This document shows positions 37,100 to 44,293 of a stretch of DNA of 44,365 nucleotides, piece by piece; position 1 is the stretch's first letter, and each line of letters opens with the position of its first letter. The DNA lies in contig JBAXGN010000046.1 in assembly GCA_037139415.1 (NCBI GenBank), forward strand, positions 1 to 44,365. Reading direction: 5' to 3'. Below the pieces are notes generated by a model. It saw only the letters and a program-made list of their open reading frames with translations, ran no database searches and was not told the origin of the DNA. The position numbers were made by a program, and so were the translations under genes. This DNA comes from Verrucomicrobiota bacterium. GTDB taxonomy: Bacteria > Verrucomicrobiota > Verrucomicrobiia > Limisphaerales > Fontisphaeraceae.

Positions 37100-38809
37100 A
37101 TGAAAACAGCATTCAAAACCATCGTTAATACAATCAAGGCCGCCCTGTGTGCGTTGCTGGTCACCGGCGGAGTTCTCCAGTTCCCTTCCAGTACCTCCGC
37201 CCAGGAAGAACCCAATAGTCACCCGCCCCGTCCGGACGGTCAACGGCAAGGCCAAGGTCAGGGCCAGGGCCGGGGTCAAGGCCGCGAGGGTGGCGGTGGC
37301 GGCGGCGGTGGAGCACGGCATGACATGCCGGAGAACAAAACCCCGACGTCGCCCAATCCCGGCCAGACCGTGGGGCTATTCCTCAATACCTCCAAGGCTT
37401 GCAGCGGCTATACACTTTTCGCGCCCAAGCATAACATGGTCACCTATCTGATGGACAATCAGGGACAGGTGATACACCAGTGGAAAAGCCAATACGAACC
37501 CGGACAATCCGTTTATCTGCTGACCAATGGCCACCTCATCCGTGCCTGTATGCTTCGGGTGCAGGGCGGCACCGGCGGCGGCGAAGGCGGACGGATTGAG
37601 GAGTACGACTGGGAGGGCAACCTCGTATGGGAGTTCGATCATGCCACGCGCGACTATCAACTGCATCATGATCTCAAGCCGATGCCCAACGGTCACATTC
37701 TTGCTTTGATGGTCGAGCGCAAGTCGTCCGAGCAGGCGCTGGCGGCTGGCTTCACTGCCAACCTGCTGCGTGATGAATATCTGGTGCCCGATGCCATTGT
37801 GGAGATCGAGCCCATCAAGCCCAAAGGCGGCCGTATTGTCTGGGAGTGGCACGTCTGGGATCACTTGATTCAGGATTTGGACCGGACCAAGCCCAATTAC
37901 GGTGACGTTGCAGCGCACCCGGAGCTAATCAGTGTGGCCTGCAATGGGCGGAGTTCACCCGCTTTCTGGAATCACATGAATTCGCTCGATTACAACCCGG
38001 CGCTCGACCAGATCGCCTTGAGCGTGCGTGGTTGCAATGAGATATGGTTGCTGGACCATAGCACCACCACCAAGGCGGCTGCCGGCCACAGTGGCGGTAA
38101 ACACGGCAAGGGTGGGGACCTCATTTATCGCTGGGGTAATCCGGCTGCCTACAAACGCGGCACGATGCAGGATAAACAACTGGTCCAGCAGCACGATGCC
38201 CAGTGGATTCCCGCGGGCTATCCCGGCGCCGGTCATCTCACTATTTTTAATAATGGCTACGATCGCGGTTACACCAGCATCGAAGAAATCGTGTTGCCGG
38301 TGGATGCCAATGGCCGATACATCCTCGAGCCGGGCAAAGCATACGGGCCCGAAAAACCTGTCTGGCATTACGAGGCGAAAATTCGCACCGACTTTTTCTC
38401 CTCGGAAATTTCCGGGGCTCACCGGCTGCCCAACGGCAACACCCTCATCTGCGCGGGCATCGTGGGCAACCTGTTTGAAGTTACCCCGACGGGCGAGATG
38501 GTATGGCAATACGTGAACCCGATGGTGCGTGGCGGCATCCTGGCGCAGGGCGAATTGCCCGGCAAAGACATGCGCGGCCACTTGTGGAACGCCGTCTTTA
38601 AAATCCATCGCTACGAGCCCAATTATCTGGGTCTCGCTGGACGGGACCTGACGCCCAAAGGCGTGGTTGAACTGCCCGCATCGCAAAAAGGCAAAACCGG
38701 CCTGCATCTCATGACCGAAGCCCAACGCACAGATCGTCCCGGCGGTGGTGGTGGCGGTGGTAAAAAAGGACGCGATGGCGGACAACAACCTCGCGAGCGG
38801 CTACAGTAA
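37100..38809 (+). CDS. Exported aryl-sulfotransferase-like (ASST) protein with Gly-rich ends
   Basis: A 569-residue protein with a signal peptide ending near SSTSAQ. After it comes a low-complexity segment (about residues 40-75) of HPPRP and repeated GQ, GR and G. A beta-propeller of the arylsulfotransferase type follows: TPGYTLFAP-like GYTLFAPKHN, YLMDNQGQVIHQW, LLTNGHLIRACM, HHDLKPMPNGHILALM, FWNHMNSLDYNPALDQI, SGAHRLPNGNTLICAG and EVTPTGEMVWQYV. Bacterial ASST moves sulfuryl groups between phenols using a catalytic His; I cannot assign that His here. The C-terminus ends with DRPGGGGGGGKKGRDGG and a basic QQPRERLQ. It is the last gene of the three-gene operon. I use the ATG at 37100, since the frame upstream overlaps the PEBP gene. 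Confidence 0.84.
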   Translation: MKTAFKTIVNTIKAALCALLVTGGVLQFPSSTSAQEEPNSHPPRPDGQRQGQGQGQGRGQGREGGGGGGGGARHDMPENKTPTSPNPGQTVGLFLNTSKACSGYTLFAPKHNMVTYLMDNQGQVIHQWKSQYEPGQSVYLLTNGHLIRACMLRVQGGTGGGEGGRIEEYDWEGNLVWEFDHATRDYQLHHDLKPMPNGHILALMVERKSSEQALAAGFTANLLRDEYLVPDAIVEIEPIKPKGGRIVWEWHVWDHLIQDLDRTKPNYGDVAAHPELISVACNGRSSPAFWNHMNSLDYNPALDQIALSVRGCNEIWLLDHSTTTKAAAGHSGGKHGKGGDLIYRWGNPAAYKRGTMQDKQLVQQHDAQWIPAGYPGAGHLTIFNNGYDRGYTSIEEIVLPVDANGRYILEPGKAYGPEKPVWHYEAKIRTDFFSSEISGAHRLPNGNTLICAGIVGNLFEVTPTGEMVWQYVNPMVRGGILAQGELPGKDMRGHLWNAVFKIHRYEPNYLGLAGRDLTPKGVVELPASQKGKTGLHLMTEAQRTDRPGGGGGGGKKGRDGGQQPRERLQ

Positions 38810-38819
38810 ATGCTGCTGT

Positions 38820-39134
38820 CCTGGATATTTCATCGCCGGGATAGAATTGGGGGTTGGGCCTGGAGTTGCAGCGGTGACCGACGAGCCCACCCATTCTGTG
38901 CCGGGAAAAATCCGGGGCTCCGCCCTCGTGGGCCTGAGCTTCTTCGGGCTGATGCCCTTTGCCAGCCTGGGCATCACGAGCCTGGCGGATTGGGTGGGCA
39001 TGCGGGAATCGCTGCTGATTGCGGCGGGCCTTTACGCGGCGGTTTCCATTCCCGTCCTGATCGGGTCCCGCAAGCGAATCTGTGAAGAATCAGGGAAGAA
39101 TGCCGAAAGCCCGAACGCCGAGCCGGGGAAGTGA
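38820..39134 (+). pseudogene. C-terminal remnant of an MFS transporter
   Basis: About 105 codons remain open with no plausible start of their own; upstream the frame runs into the sulfotransferase gene. The product resembles the last two or three helices of an EntS-type (MFS_3) exporter: AGIELGVGPGVAAVTDE, then VPGKIRGSALVGLSFFGLMP, ASLGITSLADWVGMRESLLI and AAGLYAAVSIPVLIGSRKRI. The normal protein is about 400 residues, so most of the gene is missing. It abuts the sulfotransferase stop within 11 bases and its stop lies inside the left copy of a 31-base direct repeat. Translation is unlikely. Confidence 0.6.
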
Positions 39135-39158
39135 TGCTAGGTTGTCCTTCAGTTTATC
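39128..39158 (+). repeat. Left copy of diverged 31-base direct repeat
   Basis: This segment matches 40059-40089 at 28 of 31 positions in the same orientation. The two copies bracket the inverted-repeat element and the toxin-antitoxin pair. They may mark the ends of an inserted block. Confidence 0.6.
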
Positions 39159-39240
39159 AAGGAAGACCCCGGGTGTGCTGTTACGCATTTGACTTTTTTC
39201 TCACGGGGCTGCCCCAGATATTGGAGGTAGTGATCCTCAG

Positions 39241-39290
39241 CTCCAACGGAGTTGCGGTTTCCCAAAACAAAACCGTGTTCCGTTGAATCC
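39241..39290 (+). repeat. Copy of a dispersed stem-loop repeat (CTCCAACGGAG type)
   Basis: The stem CTCC-AAC-GGAG followed by TTGCGG is identical over 17 bases to 44172-44188. The next 33 bases align without gaps to 44189-44221, giving 38 of 50 matches by hand count. The two copies are 5 kb apart and belong to no gene. Confidence 0.6.
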
Positions 39291-39332
39291 ACGTCAGGAA
39301 CGGTAAAAATTTCTTTTATTCCAATGAGCTTT

Positions 39333-39464
39333 CAAGATGAGGCGAAGGCGCGCAGGATTTTGGGCGGCTGGCGAGACGCGAGCGAGGCGCATACCCGCAG
39401 CGGTCTGCAACGAGCGAGCAACGAAGCCAGCAGCTCAAAAGACCAGCGAATTAGTCTCATCTTG
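39333..39464. repeat. 132-base imperfect palindrome with CAAGATGAG ends (MITE-like)
   Basis: The element starts with CAAGATGAG and ends with its exact complement CTCATCTTG. Inside, the left arm (GGATTTTGGGCGGCTGGCGAG) and the right arm (CGAAGCCAGCAGCTCAAAAG) are also partly complementary, so the whole can fold into one long hairpin. It is GC-rich, codes for nothing clear and lies 54 bases before the antitoxin start. No clear target duplication flanks it. It could be a miniature inverted-repeat element or a structured RNA. This and the repeats around it fill the 384-base gap after the MFS remnant. Confidence 0.6.
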
Positions 39465-39518
39465 ATAACGATTTGGAATTAGCTGGCAGATTTGCCGGGA
39501 GCAAGGTATTGTTACTGC

Positions 39519-39728
39519 ATGATAGCGGAAGAAGTTAAAGCACTGCCGATTGACCGAAAGCTTCAGATCATGGAGGCTATCTGGGAGGATTTCCGGGACC
39601 GCTTTGACCGGTTGGACGTACCCCAGCAGCAAAAAGACCTTTTGGATCGCCGTCGCGCACGGGTGCGAGCGGGCGTGGCACAACTCCTGGACTGGGATTC
39701 GGTAAAAGGAACCATCGGCAGGCCATGA
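39519..39728 (+). CDS. Type II antitoxin, addiction-module family
   Basis: A 69-residue antitoxin of the small addiction-module family paired with ParE/RelE-type toxins. The N-terminus MIAEEVKALPIDRKLQIMEAIWEDF is the typical opening, followed by a charged helical part with DRRRARVRAGVAQLLDW near the end. I take the ATG at 39519 rather than 39492 since the family starts at this Met. Its stop overlaps the toxin ATG by 4 bases (ATGA). The gene looks intact while its toxin partner is interrupted, so it now lacks a normal target here. Confidence 0.85.
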   Translation: MIAEEVKALPIDRKLQIMEAIWEDFRDRFDRLDVPQQQKDLLDRRRARVRAGVAQLLDWDSVKGTIGRP

Positions 39729-40021
39729 ATCGGGTGCGGATTTCAGAAGACGCACTTCAGGATCTAAACGATGGATTCCTGTTTTACGAAGCGCGGGCGG
39801 CTGGACTCGGTGAATAATTTGCGGCTTGTCTTCGCGCGGACATTGAGGGGTTGAAAGTTTCAGCGGGCATTCACCGGGTTGTCTATCTCGACTACCATCG
39901 CCTCCTAAGCAAAGTTTTCCCGTATGGCATTTACTACACCACCGAGGACGAATATGCTGTGGTGTGGGCAGTGATTGATCTGCGAAGAGATCCCGTGTGG
40001 ATACGGGAAAAATTGAAGTAA
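39725..40021 (+). pseudogene. RelE/ParE-family toxin interrupted by an in-frame TAA
   Basis: Reading through one stop, this is a full 98-residue toxin: MNRVRISEDALQDLNDGFLF at the start, then LGE-stop-FAACLRADIEGL, GIHRVVYLDYHRLLSKVFPY, GIYYTTEDEYAVVWAVIDLR and RDPVWIREKLK. The only defect is TAA at 39815-39817 (codon 31), where relatives have Tyr; TAT or TAC to TAA is a single change. The rest has no frameshift and normal codon use, so the damage is recent or the call is a sequencing error. Full toxin cannot be made unless the stop is read through. Confidence 0.85.
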
Positions 40022-40058
40022 GGGGGAGGCTGAATGGTTGAATTGGGAACCGAACTCC

Positions 40059-40089
40059 GAAGTGATCCTCGGTTGTCCTCCAGTTTATC
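40059..40089 (+). repeat. Right copy of diverged 31-base direct repeat
   Basis: Matches 39128-39158 at 28 of 31 bases. It lies in the 208-base gap between the broken toxin and the kinase gene. In that gap one frame is open up to 40159 and ends GGDLRHNPEIKRAYFWK, which looks protein-like but matches nothing I know; it may be a further gene remnant. Confidence 0.55.
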
Positions 40090-40229
40090 GCTCCACCACC
40101 CTCTCCGGCGGCGACCTCCGCCACAACCCCGAAATCAAACGCGCGTATTTTTGGAAATAGTGAGTTGGCCTACAAGTGGTACCACCTTTTTTCTTTTCTC
40201 TGCCCACCAATTTCCTGTAGCATCTGGAT

Positions 40230-42575
40230 ATGCCAGCTCCGATTGGTGACGCAAATTTTGCACCCGGCCAAAAGGTCGGGGCGGGACGCTTTACCTTGGT
40301 CAAGCAACTGGGGCAGGGCGGCATGGGCGTGGTGTGGCTGGCCGAGGATGCGGAATTGCTGCGTTCCGTCGCGCTCAAGTTTGTCTCCCCACTCTTGCAG
40401 GCGGACCTGGATGCCATGGAAGGGTTGAAGCGCGAGACCGCCCGCGCCCTGATGCTCACCCACGACAACATCATTCGCATTTATGATTTCCACCGCAATA
40501 CCGGGGAACTGCCGTTCATCTCCATGGAATATGTGGCGGGCAAGAGCCTGGTGGAATTGCGTTACGAACAGCCGGGCGAGGTGTTCACCTGGGAAGTCCT
40601 GCGCCCGTGGGTGCAACAGCTCTGCCAGGCGTTGGAATACGCGCACGGCAAGGGCGTCATCCATCGGGACCTCAAGCCGGGCAACCTGATGGTGGACCAG
40701 TCCGGGACATTGAAGCTGGCGGATTTCGGGATTGCGGCGGTGATTCATAACTCCATGAGCCGGGTATCGGTACAGCACGCGTCGAGCGGCACCCCGGCGT
40801 ACATGAGCCCGCAGCAGGTGGAGGGTGAACGCCCCAAGGTGGGTGATGACATTTATGCATTGGGAGCAACGTTGTACCATCTGTTCTGCGGAGAACTGGT
40901 CTTTGATGGTCCGGCACTGTTGCACTTGGTCAAGAATTCGCCTCCACAACCTTTGCCCGCAAGGCTGGCGGAATTGGGCATTGCCAATACGCTGCCTCCG
41001 CAAGTAGTCGAGACGGTGATGGCCTGTCTGGGCAAGAAACCTGAGGAACGGCCCGTCAGCATCAAGGCGGTTTGGGAACGGGTGGAAAGTGGCATGGGCG
41101 TTCCGCCCGTAAGTGTGCCCGCTGCTATACCGCTCAAAACTACGTCCTTGTCGGTCACCATTCCTGTTGAAACGGGTGAAGGGGAAGTCTTGCCTGCAAC
41201 TGTGGCAGCCTTGCAAGCTGAGGTAATCCCCGTCACGATTCCGGTGAAGCAAATACAAGCCATCCCTGCCACTAAACCGGCGATGCACCTGGAACTGCCG
41301 TCCACCATTGCGGCGCGCCCGACGGAACGTCCAGAGGTAATCAAGCGCCGGTGGATCTTGGCGGTTGTGGTGCTGGTGGCCTTGTTGGCGGTGGGGGGAT
41401 GGTATTGGGGAATGTATTTACCAATCCAACGCAAGACGATTGCAGACTCAAATCAACTCAGCCTGCGACTGGCGAGAGACCAGCACTTGCGAGTAAAACT
41501 GACCAGCTTCCCTGACGGTGCAGAAATGATATTGAATCCGAAAAATGAACAGGGCATACCGATTACTCAAATTACCAACCGAAATCAGATCACATACAAC
41601 GCCAGAGTGTATCATCGTAAATTTGACCTGAGTGAACTGGAAGAGCCAGGTGCGGTCACAAACCAGCAGTCGGGGGTGGTGGAAATGTTCTATAAATTCA
41701 AATGCGGGGTGGCGGATTTGAATAGTTCTCCAACGGGGGCAGTGGTTTATTGTGGCAACCGAAAGATTGAAACCCCAACGCAATGGTGGTTCAAACCCGG
41801 GCCTTTGGAATTAGCCATGGTGTTGGGAGGTAAAACCAATCTTATCAAAACCTATATTGTTCCTGATCAATCCACAAACATTACCGGCATCTTTGCCGCC
41901 ACTCCGGAAATGTCCCCTGGTGTTGTTGTCAGCGCTGGCGGCTACAATAAAGCCGAAACGTTTACGAATACCATCGGCATGGTGCTATCGTGGGTCCCCA
42001 ATCTGCTTGGGACCAAAGGCGCGTATGTGGGGAGGTATGAAGTTTCTCATAGTGAATTCTTCCAAGTAACCAGCAGGGATCCCAGCGTCGTTAATCAAAG
42101 TCAACTGACCATGTGGAGTCCGGATCTCCCGGTGGACTCTGTAAATGTCAAAGAGGCACTGGAGTTTTGCCGGAAATTGACGGAAAAGGAACGGGGAAAA
42201 ACGTTGCCAGACAATGCTGAATACACACTGCCCACACTTGCGCAATGGCGGGTTTTCTCGGATTTATTTGGCGCCGGGATGGATCAGTTGCGCGATGATA
42301 ACGCCTATGCGCATGTCGGTTGGCCGTTGAGATACAGTAGTGGTAAAACCAATAAATTCGGGCTGACCTTCACCATGGGTAATGTCAAGGAGTGGTGTAA
42401 AAGCGAGGGGGCATCTGGGACGTCATGGTATTTGGCAGGGGGATGTTACACGAATGCGGCGGCTTTCAATGTCAAAAAACTTGTGGGGGGTATCATGAAC
42501 GCTTCCGCTGATCCCGTAGGCCCAGATACAAAATCCACCGTGGGCGGATTTCGTTGTGTCCTTATTGAAAAATAA
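40230..42575 (+). CDS. Membrane Ser/Thr protein kinase with C-terminal SUMF-like domain
   Basis: A 781-residue eukaryotic-type kinase. The Gly loop is LGQGGMGVVW at about 27-36, the ATP lysine is K50 in VALKFVSP, the catalytic loop HRDLKPGN is at 145-152, DFG is at 165-167 and the GTPAYMSPQQ activation end follows. A Pro, Val and Thr-rich linker leads to one membrane helix (WILAVVVLVALLAVGGWYWG, about 375-395). The outside part has PEGA-like strands (about 410-560), then a SUMF/FGE-fold domain (GMVLSWVPNLLGTKGAYVGRYEVS, LPTLAQWRVFSDLFG, FTMGNVKEWCKSEG, VGGFRCVLIEK). The FGE cysteine pair is absent, so this end is probably a sensor or binding module. Its target is unknown. Confidence 0.9.
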   Translation: MPAPIGDANFAPGQKVGAGRFTLVKQLGQGGMGVVWLAEDAELLRSVALKFVSPLLQADLDAMEGLKRETARALMLTHDNIIRIYDFHRNTGELPFISMEYVAGKSLVELRYEQPGEVFTWEVLRPWVQQLCQALEYAHGKGVIHRDLKPGNLMVDQSGTLKLADFGIAAVIHNSMSRVSVQHASSGTPAYMSPQQVEGERPKVGDDIYALGATLYHLFCGELVFDGPALLHLVKNSPPQPLPARLAELGIANTLPPQVVETVMACLGKKPEERPVSIKAVWERVESGMGVPPVSVPAAIPLKTTSLSVTIPVETGEGEVLPATVAALQAEVIPVTIPVKQIQAIPATKPAMHLELPSTIAARPTERPEVIKRRWILAVVVLVALLAVGGWYWGMYLPIQRKTIADSNQLSLRLARDQHLRVKLTSFPDGAEMILNPKNEQGIPITQITNRNQITYNARVYHRKFDLSELEEPGAVTNQQSGVVEMFYKFKCGVADLNSSPTGAVVYCGNRKIETPTQWWFKPGPLELAMVLGGKTNLIKTYIVPDQSTNITGIFAATPEMSPGVVVSAGGYNKAETFTNTIGMVLSWVPNLLGTKGAYVGRYEVSHSEFFQVTSRDPSVVNQSQLTMWSPDLPVDSVNVKEALEFCRKLTEKERGKTLPDNAEYTLPTLAQWRVFSDLFGAGMDQLRDDNAYAHVGWPLRYSSGKTNKFGLTFTMGNVKEWCKSEGASGTSWYLAGGCYTNAAAFNVKKLVGGIMNASADPVGPDTKSTVGGFRCVLIEK

Positions 42576-42715
42576 CTACTGTCTTCCATGTGGAACTCAG
42601 TGGCCGCCACCATGTGGGGCGGGGTACTACGCAGATATGACCAGCCGACATAAGTTCGATGAACAATGGACGGTTATTGAGTCTTAAAAAATAAATGCTA
42701 ACGACAATAATCACA

Positions 42716-43246
42716 ATGACCGGTGACGAGTATTTCAATGACCATATTCCGCATCGCGTAAATCTGCTCACGACGTTTCGTGAGCGGTATGGTCCAAAGC
42801 CGAGTAGACCTGGATACCGCGACGGAGAGCCACCTGACTTTTTTCGGTGCTCAAAAGATATTTCGATGTTGATGGTACGATTTTTTTGCACAGAGATGGG
42901 ACTACATCTTCCGAAGCGAGGTATGGGAAAGAAGCAGGGTGTGGAACTTGAGGAAAGCCATAAATTGCCACATTCCTTCAATATTCAAAGATTTACTGTG
43001 CTCGAAGCTAAAAGTGATTCTCGTTACCAGAGCCTTTTGGCAGTCATGAAAGCAGCAAATAGAGCTGTAGCGCACATTGAGGATCTGGATGTCAATCACC
43101 CTATCCAAACTGAGGCTGAACACTACATGCTTATTGATAGCATTGATTGGGTTGAGGAACTGATCCAATCCCACATGTATGGACCCAATAGGCGGTTGTT
43201 AAAGCATGCAATGACACTTCCTCAAAATGTTATGGACAGACGTTAA
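42716..43246 (+). CDS. Unknown soluble protein in AT-richer DNA
   Basis: A 176-residue protein without signal peptide or membrane segment. It starts MTGDEYFNDHIPHRVNLLTT and has GYRDGEPPDFFRCSKDISML, HKLPHSFNIQRF and a helical C-terminus (KAANRAVAHIEDLDVNH, YMLIDSIDWVEELIQSH). The RAVAH in a helix is only a faint echo of HEPN-type motifs, not enough to assign. The DNA is visibly richer in A and T than the kinase gene upstream, and the sense frame is the best on either strand. The start at 42716 is the ATG giving the cleanest protein; 42695 is also open. It may be transferred accessory DNA. Confidence 0.65.
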   Translation: MTGDEYFNDHIPHRVNLLTTFRERYGPKPSRPGYRDGEPPDFFRCSKDISMLMVRFFCTEMGLHLPKRGMGKKQGVELEESHKLPHSFNIQRFTVLEAKSDSRYQSLLAVMKAANRAVAHIEDLDVNHPIQTEAEHYMLIDSIDWVEELIQSHMYGPNRRLLKHAMTLPQNVMDRR

Positions 43247-43330
43247 CAAGGTAATTCATGCAGCGTTACCAGCGGCTGTTTTCAGTCACTGGCCACCAAA
43301 GCTATTGGTTAACATTATTATAAATATCAT

Positions 43331-43603
43331 ATGGAACGCATCTATTACAAATCCAAGTGGAGGTATGAAGACCTTCAGGATAAAAAAGTACAGTTCACTT
43401 TAACTACCCAAAAGTTATCAGTTAAAGGGTTTGGCGTTTTTCAAGTCCACGTACGCGGAGAGTTAGTTTCGATCGATATTGTTGTGCGTGATCAGAAAAA
43501 TGAGGCTGAACATATCCACCACCAGCTTTACGAGACTTCGCTTGCTGATAAAATTGAACGTCATCCAGATCAATCAGTGGCCGATTTTCGACTTTTGGGC
43601 TAG
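43331..43603 (+). CDS. Small unknown protein in AT-richer DNA
   Basis: A 90-residue protein rich in Lys, Gln and His (MERIYYKSKWRYEDLQDKKV, FGVFQVHVRGELVSIDIVV, EAEHIHHQLYE). It looks like a compact mixed beta-alpha domain; no family was recognised. It follows the previous orphan by 84 bases on the same strand with a similar low GC. It ends 21 bases before the opposing hydrolase remnant. A real gene is likely but not certain. Confidence 0.55.
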   Translation: MERIYYKSKWRYEDLQDKKVQFTLTTQKLSVKGFGVFQVHVRGELVSIDIVVRDQKNEAEHIHHQLYETSLADKIERHPDQSVADFRLLG

Positions 43604-43624
43604 TCTTTCTGATCTTCTGAAACC

Positions 43625-43806
43625 CTACCGCCCCGCTGCATGTTTCACGATGAACTCCACAACAGGGGTGGGATCGGTCAGGCCATGGGAATGCTGTTTG
43701 ATGCCGGGTTTGCCGATCAGGACAATCGTGCCGCCCAACCTGCGATAGCGTTCGGCGATATCCGGAAAGACATCTGAGCACACATTGTACTTTGGAGGAG
43801 GCCAGA
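43625..43806 (-). pseudogene. C-terminal remnant of an alpha/beta hydrolase
   Basis: Reading the minus strand gives about 60 codons, VWPPPKYNVCSDVFPDIAER, YRRLGGTIVLIGKPGIKQHS, HGLTDPTPVVEFIVKHAAGR, then a stop. The KPG-HSHGLTDPTPVVEFI end is typical of the last part of secreted alpha/beta hydrolases (prolyl-oligopeptidase-like or SGNH-linked), where the His is catalytic. An in-frame TAA lies directly upstream of the segment, and no start is present, so at least three quarters of the gene is missing. The break is next to the inverted repeat at 43809-43835. Confidence 0.55.
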
Positions 43807-43808
43807 CG

Positions 43809-43835
43809 TAACTTTAACGCCTGCTATTAAAGTTA
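43809..43835. repeat. 9-base perfect inverted repeat
   Basis: TAACTTTAA and TTAAAGTTA are separated by 9 bases. The pair lies exactly at the broken edge of the hydrolase remnant and 57 bases before the transposase stub, so it may be a transposon end or an old insertion scar. An operator is also possible. Confidence 0.5.
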
Positions 43836-43891
43836 GAGGCTATAAATATTTTCGTGTAAGTGGCCGACGATAGCTGAGAGGATAAGAAACT

Positions 43892-43981
43892 ATGGCCATT
43901 ACCGATGACATGCTGGATGAATTATTGAAAGATTATCAAAAGCCCGAAGATTTGTTGGGGCAGAACGGGTTGCTCAAGCAA
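43892..43981 (+). mobile_element. N-terminal stub of an IS256-family transposase
   Basis: The first 30 codons read MAITDDMLDELLKDYQ then KPEDLLGQNGLLKQ, the characteristic start of IS256-type DDE transposases, which continue with LTKALVERAL. Here similarity stops after LLKQ and the frame runs into unrelated sequence and palindromic repeats up to 44305. About 370 of 400 residues are missing, so the copy is dead. Confidence 0.75.
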
Positions 43982-44073
43982 GGTTCTTCGCTATTTTCAG
44001 TGGAGCAAGGGCCATACCGTAGTCAAAGTGGATTTTCCTGGCACTCGTTTGACGAAACCCGATGGCGGCCGCT

Positions 44074-44293
44074 AAACACCAACGGTGTTTCGACCTCCAG
44101 CCCAGGGCTAAATCGCCGGGGGCAAAAGGGCGGTGATTTAACCCTGGGGATAAGCCCACCGATGGGACCAACTCCAACGGAGTTGCGGCCGTCCGAAATC
44201 GAACCGTGGGGCGTTAAATCCGTTGTTGAAACGATGAACTGGGGAGGAAAACAATGGCCGCCAGTTAGTCCTGCCACAACTCCGTTGGAGTTG
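44074..44293. repeat. Cluster of stem-loop repeats
   Basis: Four hairpins follow one another: AAACACC-AAC-GGTGTTT (44074-44090), a 14-base stem with one mismatch (44101-44114 with 44135-44148, CCCAGGG outer part), CAACTCC-AAC-GGAGTTG (44169-44185) and CAACTCC-GTT-GGAGTTG (44277-44293). The loops AAC and GTT are complementary, so the last unit is the third one in reverse orientation. The third unit recurs at 39241. The layout resembles REP/BIME-type palindromic clusters. The 137-codon frame running through it from the transposase start is a passenger and not a gene. The last 60 bases of the window hold nothing recognisable. Confidence 0.7.

Noticed and set aside
39815-39817. Programmed stop-codon read-through or recoding in the toxin
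   Set aside because: The stop is TAA, not TGA, and no recoding signal is evident. A simple nonsense mutation or sequence error explains it.
40022-40159. Open segment ending GGDLRHNPEIKRAYFWK as a gene
   Set aside because: There is no start codon with support and no family match. It may be a remnant, but the evidence is too thin for a separate feature.
44074-44293. CRISPR-like array
   Set aside because: The units are palindromes of different stems with irregular spacing and mixed orientation, and no cas genes are present.
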